6,993 bases of DNA from the NCBI GenBank assembly GCA_000405345.1, contig ASPC01000055.1, positions 1 to 6,993 on the forward strand, given 5' to 3'. A program made the translations under genes and the position numbers. Below are positions 1 through 5,344 of the stretch, in pieces (the stretch's first letter is position 1; the number at the start of each line of letters is the position of its first letter). The notes beneath the pieces are model-generated. The model saw only the letters and a program-made list of their open reading frames with translations, was not told where the DNA came from and did not search any database. Source of the DNA: Atribacteria bacterium SCGC AAA255-N14. Lineage in GTDB: Bacteria > Atribacterota > JS1 > SB-45 > 34-128.

Positions 1-110
1 AAAGATGTTTGGGGGCCTGCGGATTGGCTCCGGTTATTATGATTGACAAAGATGTCTACGGTCGGATATCGGCAAAAAAATTAGATAAAATTTTAGAACA
101 ATACAAATAG
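1..110 (+). CDS. nuoE: NuoE-like [2Fe-2S] subunit, C-terminal end only (5' truncated by window)
   Basis: The open frame starting at base 3 encodes 35 residues and ends with TAG at 108-110. It begins with the motif RCLGACGLAP, which carries the last two cysteine ligands of the thioredoxin-like [2Fe-2S] cluster of NuoE/HydC/HndA proteins, followed by the usual short helical tail ending ILEQYK. In this family the subunit passes electrons to or from the FMN of its NuoF partner, here almost certainly the fusion protein that starts 20 bases downstream. By eye, 17 of its 35 residues match the tail of the second NuoE-like protein in the window (3181-3651), so the two are diverged paralogues. The role as a NADH-dehydrogenase-module subunit is well supported. 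Whether it serves a transhydrogenase, hydrogenase or formate dehydrogenase comes only from context. The start lies outside the window. Confidence 0.88.
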   Translation, partial: RCLGACGLAPVIMIDKDVYGRISAKKLDKILEQYK

Positions 111-112
111 AT

Positions 113-120
113 AAGGCAGG
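113..120 (+). promoter_or_regulatory. Ribosome binding site for the NuoF-GltD fusion gene
   Basis: AAGGCAGG lies ten bases before the ATG at 131. It is an imperfect Shine-Dalgarno (AGGAGG with one interruption), but it is correctly spaced. The 20-base gap after the preceding stop leaves no room for a separate promoter, so the gene is probably co-transcribed with the upstream NuoE-like gene. This supports the 131 start, as does the thioredoxin-like domain that begins right after it. Confidence 0.6.
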
Positions 121-130
121 GAATATTAAT

Positions 131-3100
131 ATGTATAATTTAAGAGCACATGTTTTGCTTTGTTACGGAGGTGCCTGTATTTCTTCGAACGCAGGGAGCG
201 TTAAAGAAACAATGGAAAAAGCAATAGCTAAGGCAGGACTTCAAAATGAAATTGATGTTGTAACTACCGGATGTATGGGAACTTGTGAGTTGGGCCCGAT
301 TATGGTTATCTATCCAGAGGGAGTATTCTATCAGAAGGTAAAACCCGAAGATGCTGAAGAGATTGTCCAGGAACACTTGTTAAAGGGCAGAGTTGTTAAA
401 CGTCTATTCTATAAAAAACCGAAAACTGAAGAGATGATAGAGATGTTTAATGATATAGATTTCTTCAAACTACAGAGAAAAATAGCTCTTCGGAATTGTG
501 GGATTATCAATCCCTTGGAAATCGAAGAATATATAGCTGCTGATGGGTATATGGCTTTAGGTAAAGTGCTGACCGAAATGACTCCTCAAGAAGTAGTAGA
601 GGAAGTTAAAAAATCTGGCCTTAGAGGCCGAGGAGGAGCAGGATTCCCGACTGGATTAAAATGGCAGTTTACTGCTGCTTCACCAGGAAAGCAAAAATAT
701 GTATGTTGTAATGCTGATGAAGGCGACCCCGGTGCCTTTATGGACAGAAGTATATTAGAAGGAGATCCTCACAGTGTAATGGAAGCTATGATGATCTGTG
801 GTTATGCAATCGGGGCGGATCAAGGATATATATATGTTCGGGCTGAGTATCCTTTAGCAATAGAGAGATTATCTGTTGCTATTGAACAAGCAAAGAAAAA
901 CGGTCTTTTAGGGGAAAATATTTTAGGTACCGGCTTTAATTTTGATATAGAACTTAGGATGGGGGCAGGTGCTTTTGTCTGTGGAGAAGAGACAGCTCTT
1001 ATGCGTTCTATAGAAGGGAAGAGGGGACAACCTCGTCCCAAACCGCCTTATCCTGCTCAAAAAGGACTTTTTGATTGCCCGACAGTATTAAATAATGTGG
1101 AAACCTTTGCTAACATCCCTTATATCATTTTACAAGGAGCTGATGATTATGCTTCTGTGGGAACAGAAAAGAGTAGAGGGACAAAAGTATTTGCTTTAGC
1201 AGGCGATATAAATAATACCGGCCTTATCGAAATTCCTATTGGAATGCCTTTGGGAACAATTATCTATGATATTGGAGGAGGAATCCCTAATAATAAAAAA
1301 TTAAAGGCGGTACAAATTGGTGGCCCTTCGGGTGGATGTATACCTATCGACCATCTGAATGTAAGTGTTGATTATGAATCCTTAAAGGAGCTTGGGGCTA
1401 TTATGGGTTCAGGTGGATTGATTGTAATGGATGAGGATACCTGTATGGTCGATTTAGCCCGTTATTTTATGGAATTTATACAGGAAGAATCTTGCGGAAA
1501 ATGTACTCCCTGTCGAGAAGGAACTAGAGTAATGTTGGAAATTCTTACCAGAATTTGTCAGGGAAAAGGTAAGATGGAAGATTTGGATACGCTGGAAGAA
1601 CTGTCTTACCAAATAAAAGATACTGCTCTTTGTGGTTTGGGACAAACTGCTCCTAATCCAATTTTATCTACCTTGCGATATTTTAGGGAAGAATATATTG
1701 AACATATTCGGGATAAAAAGTGTCGGGCGGGAGTATGTGCAGAACTTGTATACTCTCCATGTTCTAATGAATGTCCTGCATCAGTAAATGTACCAGCTTA
1801 TCTTGCTTATACTAAGGAAGGTAATGTTAAAAAAGCTTTAGCCATACATTTAAAGAGTAATCCATTTCCAGCAGTTTGCGGAAGAGTGTGCCCTCATGCA
1901 TGTGAGGCTAAATGCCGAAGGAATGATATTGATTCAGCAGTAAATATTCGTTCCGTAAAGAGGTTTATGGCTGATTCAATAGAAGATTATCTAAAATTTT
2001 TCCCGGAAAAGAAAGATTCTAATGGAATAAAGGTAGCAGTAATCGGTTCAGGTCCATCCGGAATGTCTAATGCTTATTTCTTAACTATGCTGGGATATGA
2101 GGTTACTGTTTTTGAGTCCGAAACTAAAGCCGGAGGCATGCTTACCTACGCTATCCCTTCATATAGGCTTCCTAAAGATATTGTGGAAAAAGAAATTCAG
2201 GCCTTATGTCAATATGGAGTAAGGATAAAAACTAATACTAAAATTGGAAAAGATGTAACCATTGATGAACTCAGAAAACAAGGTTTTAAGGCCTTTTACA
2301 TTGCCATAGGAACAGGGGATTCAATTATGCCTTCAATTGAAGGTGCAGATGGTAACAATAGAGTTATGAGTGGATTGGATTTTCTATATAAAATTAATAA
2401 TAATGAAAAAATTTCTGTTGGCAGGGAGGTAGTAGTTATTGGCGGTGGAAATACCGCTATAGATGCAGCCCGAACTGCCAAGAGAATGGGGGCAGAGGTA
2501 ACCATCGTGTATCGCCGAACCAGAGATGAAATGCCAGCTGAAATAGAGGAAATTAAAGAAGCAGAAAATGAAGAAATAAAAATACAGCTTCTACAAAATA
2601 TCAAATCAATTAAGTCAAATGGTAACAATAAGTTAGCAGTTGAATTTTTGAATATGAGACTTAGTGAATTTGATAAATCGGGTCGGCGTAGACCTGTTGA
2701 GATAGAAGCATCTTCGTTTTTTAGAGAAATCGATCTATTAATTTTAGCTATTGGCCAGAAGCCATCTCTAAATGGTTTATTTGACAAAGAATTAGTTAAA
2801 CTTAATAGAAACGGAACCATCTTTTGTCATTCCCACAAAGGAGAGACAATGTCAGAAGATATCTTTGCCGGTGGTGATGTGGTGACCGGTCCTTCTACTG
2901 TGGTAGAGGCAATTGGGCAGGCACAGAAGGCAGCTGAGGCCATAGATAAATATTTAACTGACGGTCAAGAGGAATATCCCTGGAATATTATGGATCCTAT
3001 CGAAGTAGCGTTCGACCCGGAAGAAGAACCAGTAGATTATGAACGTGCAAAGAATATATTAGTTCCGGTAGAAAAAAGAGATTCTTATACGGAAGTTGAA

Positions 3101-3184
3101 AAGACCTGGGATAGAACAACTGCTTGTAAAGAATCTGAAAGATGTTTACGTTGTGAGTATAAGAAAGAAGAGGAGGGATTATGA
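131..3184 (+). CDS. NuoF-GltD fusion: HydB-type NAD(H)/FMN subunit fused to an NADP(H)/FAD oxidoreductase domain
   Basis: This 1017-residue soluble protein has no signal peptide or membrane segment. Residues ~1-95 are a thioredoxin-like [2Fe-2S] domain with C11, C16, C48 and C52. Residues ~115-440 are the NuoF FMN/NADH fold, with GRGGAGFPTG (166-175), CNADEGDPGAF (193-203) and GAGAFVCGEET (278-288). A [4Fe-4S] site follows at C455, C458, C461 and C501. In HydB proteins a 2x[4Fe-4S] ferredoxin domain comes next. Here, after the CRAGVC linker (531-536), a GltD/NfnB-type unit takes its place: cysteines at 544, 548, 583, 587, 591 and 595, FAD Rossmann GSGPSG (639-644), NADP Rossmann GGGNTA (771-776) with the NADPH-typical YRRTRDEMPA (from 794), and GGD (914-916). 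The tail carries C999, C1005 and C1008 in a RCLRC motif. The likely role is electron transfer between NAD(H), NADP(H) and iron-sulfur carriers, possibly electron-bifurcating as in Stn or Nfn. The bifurcation role is inference; the domain content is clear. The gene overlaps the next one by ATGA. Confidence 0.93.
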   Translation: MYNLRAHVLLCYGGACISSNAGSVKETMEKAIAKAGLQNEIDVVTTGCMGTCELGPIMVIYPEGVFYQKVKPEDAEEIVQEHLLKGRVVKRLFYKKPKTEEMIEMFNDIDFFKLQRKIALRNCGIINPLEIEEYIAADGYMALGKVLTEMTPQEVVEEVKKSGLRGRGGAGFPTGLKWQFTAASPGKQKYVCCNADEGDPGAFMDRSILEGDPHSVMEAMMICGYAIGADQGYIYVRAEYPLAIERLSVAIEQAKKNGLLGENILGTGFNFDIELRMGAGAFVCGEETALMRSIEGKRGQPRPKPPYPAQKGLFDCPTVLNNVETFANIPYIILQGADDYASVGTEKSRGTKVFALAGDINNTGLIEIPIGMPLGTIIYDIGGGIPNNKKLKAVQIGGPSGGCIPIDHLNVSVDYESLKELGAIMGSGGLIVMDEDTCMVDLARYFMEFIQEESCGKCTPCREGTRVMLEILTRICQGKGKMEDLDTLEELSYQIKDTALCGLGQTAPNPILSTLRYFREEYIEHIRDKKCRAGVCAELVYSPCSNECPASVNVPAYLAYTKEGNVKKALAIHLKSNPFPAVCGRVCPHACEAKCRRNDIDSAVNIRSVKRFMADSIEDYLKFFPEKKDSNGIKVAVIGSGPSGMSNAYFLTMLGYEVTVFESETKAGGMLTYAIPSYRLPKDIVEKEIQALCQYGVRIKTNTKIGKDVTIDELRKQGFKAFYIAIGTGDSIMPSIEGADGNNRVMSGLDFLYKINNNEKISVGREVVVIGGGNTAIDAARTAKRMGAEVTIVYRRTRDEMPAEIEEIKEAENEEIKIQLLQNIKSIKSNGNNKLAVEFLNMRLSEFDKSGRRRPVEIEASSFFREIDLLILAIGQKPSLNGLFDKELVKLNRNGTIFCHSHKGETMSEDIFAGGDVVTGPSTVVEAIGQAQKAAEAIDKYLTDGQEEYPWNIMDPIEVAFDPEEEPVDYERAKNILVPVEKRDSYTEVEKTWDRTTACKESERCLRCEYKKEEEGL
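3171..3177 (+). promoter_or_regulatory. Ribosome binding site for the second NuoE-like gene, inside the fusion gene's end
   Basis: AGGAGGG ends three bases before the ATG at 3181, so the spacing is short but the match to the Shine-Dalgarno consensus is strong. Together with the ATGA stop/start overlap at 3181-3184, this suggests translational coupling, with the fusion protein and the second NuoE-like subunit made in related amounts. Confidence 0.6.
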
Positions 3185-3651
3185 TAGCAAAGGTAAAAGA
3201 AATCATTAAAAAGCATGGAAATAAAAGAGAAAACTTATTACAGATTCTGCATGATATACAGAATCAAAGTTACCAGAATTATATTAGTGAAGAGAATATT
3301 AAAACCTTAAGTGAAGAAATGAAGATACCGGTATCTGATATTAAAGGGACTGCTTCTTTTTACAGTATGTATAGTTTTATTCCTCGCGGTAAATATATAA
3401 TCAGAATTTGTGAAAGTCCCCCCTGCCATATATTAGGTGCTCAAACTATTTTTAATGCCGTAGAAAAAAAATTAGGCATTAAAGAGGGAGAGACAACCAA
3501 AGATAATCTCTTTACTTTAGAGGCAACAAGTTGTCTGGGAATTTGTGGGGTAGCTCCGGCAATGATGATTAATGATGAAGCATACGGAAATTTAGATGAA
3601 AAGAAAATTAATGAGATATTAGAGCAAATTCAAGAAAAGGAGAGGAAATAA
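3181..3651 (+). CDS. nuoE: NuoE-like thioredoxin-fold [2Fe-2S] subunit
   Basis: The protein has 156 residues, a normal full length for NuoE/HydC/HndA. The N-terminal half (~1-65) is the helical region, with the family pattern PVSDIKGTASFYSMYSF around residues 50-66. The thioredoxin-like domain has all four [2Fe-2S] ligands: C77 and C82 in CESPPC, then C118 and C122 in SCLGICGVAP. In this family it pairs with a NuoF-type subunit and relays or stores single electrons next to the FMN. It overlaps the fusion gene by four bases and is followed after only two bases by the second NuoF-like gene, which is its most likely partner. That partner has lost its own N-terminal [2Fe-2S] cluster, so this subunit may carry the only [2Fe-2S] cluster near that FMN. 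The pairing is inferred from gene order; the family assignment is secure. Confidence 0.93.
   Translation: MIAKVKEIIKKHGNKRENLLQILHDIQNQSYQNYISEENIKTLSEEMKIPVSDIKGTASFYSMYSFIPRGKYIIRICESPPCHILGAQTIFNAVEKKLGIKEGETTKDNLFTLEATSCLGICGVAPAMMINDEAYGNLDEKKINEILEQIQEKERK
3637..3645 (+). promoter_or_regulatory. Ribosome binding site for the second NuoF-like gene
   Basis: AAGGAGAGG sits eight bases before the ATG at 3654, within the last codons of the preceding NuoE-like gene. It fixes the start at 3654 and shows that the two genes are packed for joint expression. Confidence 0.65.
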
Positions 3652-3653
3652 TT

Positions 3654-5240
3654 ATGACAAAAAGAAGTATTGCCCAAATTTTAATTGGTATTGATGGAAA
3701 TACTGTCCTTTCCGGAGCAAGAAAGATAAAAACAAAATTGATTACTGAGATAAACAAACAAGGTTTTTCTGAACAAATCCAGGTAATTGAAACCGGAAGT
3801 ATAGGACCGGTTAATAAAGGGGTGGTTGTAGGTATTTATCCTACCGGGGAAATGTATGGAAACGTAACAGAAGAAGATGTAGTCGAATTTGTTCAGGAAA
3901 GATTTGTAAAAGGTAGGCCTTATAAAAAATTACTCCTTATTGAGAAATTGCAACCAGAAATAGATTTATTAGACAATGATTCCCGAAAAACGCAGTATCA
4001 TGGAAGAATTGTTTTAGATAACTGCGGTAAAATTAATCCGGAAGATATTGAGGAATACATCGGAGTAAGCGGTTATGAGGCATTAGGTATAGGTTTAAAA
4101 GAAAAAACACCCGAGGATATTTTACAAATAGTTAAAAATTCCGGACTACAAGGGAGAGGGGGTGCAGGTTTCCCTACCGGTTTAAAATGGTCTTTTGCCG
4201 CAAAAGCTAAAACAACTCCAAAATATATTATTTGTAATGCTGATGAGGGAGAACCCGGTACTTTTAAAGATCGTTTAATTATGGAAGGTGACCCTCATAA
4301 AGTTTTAGAAGGAATGGCTATCTGCGGTTATGCCATAGGGGCAAATACCGGTTATATTTATATTCGCGGCGAATACCAGCTATCTATTCAAAGATTAAAA
4401 AAAGCAATAGAAGATGCTGAAAAAATAGGTCTTTTAGGAAAGAAAATATTTGGAACAGATTTTGATTTTGAGGTAAAAATTAAAATCGGAGCAGGCTCTT
4501 ATGTCTGTGGAGAAGAAACGACTCTTTTAAATTCAATGGAAGGTTTTAGAGGGCAGCCAAGATTTAAACCACCTTTTCCTGCCGAATCTGGATTTTTAAC
4601 TAAACCTACTAATGTAAACAATGTAGAGACTTTTGCAAATATTGCCCCTATTATTTTAAATGGTGCAGAGTGGTTCAAAAAATTCGGAACAGAAAATTCT
4701 CCGGGCACTAAAGTTTATGCAGTATTAGGACATATAAACCGTCCGGGTGTAATAGAGATTCCTATGGGAGTTACTCTGAGGGAGATTATTTACGATTATG
4801 CAGGAGGAATGTCTTCCGGGAATTTTAAAATGACCCAAATAGGAGGCACTGCCGGTAATATTCTTTCTTCGGAATTTCTAGATGTCCCCCTTGATTTTCA
4901 ATCTCTGAAAGAAGTAGGTTATAGCCTGGGGTCCGGTGCAATATTAATTATGAATGAAACAGTTTCAGTTGTAGATTTTATGAAATGTTGTATGAAATTT
5001 TTTGTTCATGAGTCCTGTGGGAAATGTACGCCTTGCCGCGAAGGTACCAGATATATCTATGAAATATTGGATAAAATTAGTTTGGGGAAGGGCAAAGCTG
5101 AGGATATAGAAATTTTAAAATTATTAGGAGAAAATATGAAAGATACTTCTTTCTGCCCACTGGGCCAGAGTGCTCCTAATTCTTTATTAAATTCATTAAA
5201 TCTTTTTCCCGAAGAATATAATAATCTATTGATAAAGTAA
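3654..5240 (+). CDS. nuoF: NuoF-like NADH/FMN subunit with a degenerate N-terminal thioredoxin-like domain
   Basis: The protein has 528 residues. The FMN/NADH core is complete: GRGGAGFPTG (167-176), CNADEGEPGTFKDR (from 194) and GAGSYVCGEET. The [4Fe-4S] ligands are C455, C458, C461 and C501, the same numbers as in the upstream fusion. The N-terminal ~95 residues align with the fusion's thioredoxin-like [2Fe-2S] domain, but all four ligand positions are changed (G12, T17, S49, V53), so this cluster should be absent. The protein stops soon after the [4Fe-4S] domain, without the ferredoxin domain usual in HydB or the GltD unit of its neighbour. The GEPGTFKDR signature is like that of complex I NuoF rather than of bifurcating HydB. 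It probably oxidises or reduces NAD(H) and exchanges electrons with the NuoE-like protein upstream and the formate dehydrogenase subunit downstream. It could also be an accessory paralogue in a larger complex with the fusion protein. Confidence 0.92.
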   Translation: MTKRSIAQILIGIDGNTVLSGARKIKTKLITEINKQGFSEQIQVIETGSIGPVNKGVVVGIYPTGEMYGNVTEEDVVEFVQERFVKGRPYKKLLLIEKLQPEIDLLDNDSRKTQYHGRIVLDNCGKINPEDIEEYIGVSGYEALGIGLKEKTPEDILQIVKNSGLQGRGGAGFPTGLKWSFAAKAKTTPKYIICNADEGEPGTFKDRLIMEGDPHKVLEGMAICGYAIGANTGYIYIRGEYQLSIQRLKKAIEDAEKIGLLGKKIFGTDFDFEVKIKIGAGSYVCGEETTLLNSMEGFRGQPRFKPPFPAESGFLTKPTNVNNVETFANIAPIILNGAEWFKKFGTENSPGTKVYAVLGHINRPGVIEIPMGVTLREIIYDYAGGMSSGNFKMTQIGGTAGNILSSEFLDVPLDFQSLKEVGYSLGSGAILIMNETVSVVDFMKCCMKFFVHESCGKCTPCREGTRYIYEILDKISLGKGKAEDIEILKLLGENMKDTSFCPLGQSAPNSLLNSLNLFPEEYNNLLIK

Positions 5241-5344
5241 ATATTCTTTTTATAAAAAATAAAAAGTTGGTAAGAAGTTTTGAAAAGTATTATAAAAGAT
5301 AAAAATTAAAAATCTTAGTTAAATAAAAGAAGGAGAATAAATCA
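5241..5344 (+). promoter_or_regulatory. AT-rich intergenic gap with a possible weak promoter before the fdhA-type gene
   Basis: This is the only sizeable gap between genes in the window. TTGGTA (5267-5272) and TATAAA (5291-5296), separated by 18 bases, match the sigma-70 consensus at 4 of 6 and 5 of 6 positions, so a weak internal promoter is possible. The region is so A/T-rich that chance matches are expected. I see no hairpin followed by a T-run, so there is no evidence that transcription stops after the NuoF-like gene; read-through into fdhA is likely. Confidence 0.3.
5329..5336 (+). promoter_or_regulatory. Ribosome binding site deciding the fdhA-type start
   Basis: GAAGGAGA, with AGGAG at 5331-5335, lies nine bases before the ATG at 5345 and twelve before a second in-frame ATG at 5348. 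The spacing favours 5345 as the start. The two choices differ by one methionine only. Confidence 0.65.

Noticed and set aside
2296..2820. Minus-strand open frame of 174 codons opposite the fusion gene
   Set aside because: It lies wholly antisense to the conserved FAD/NADPH domain, has no family motifs, and is explained by codon composition of the real gene.
3654..3820. Loss of cysteines in the second NuoF caused by a frameshift or sequencing error
   Set aside because: The surrounding residues stay aligned in frame with the fusion's domain, and all four ligand positions differ by independent codon changes.
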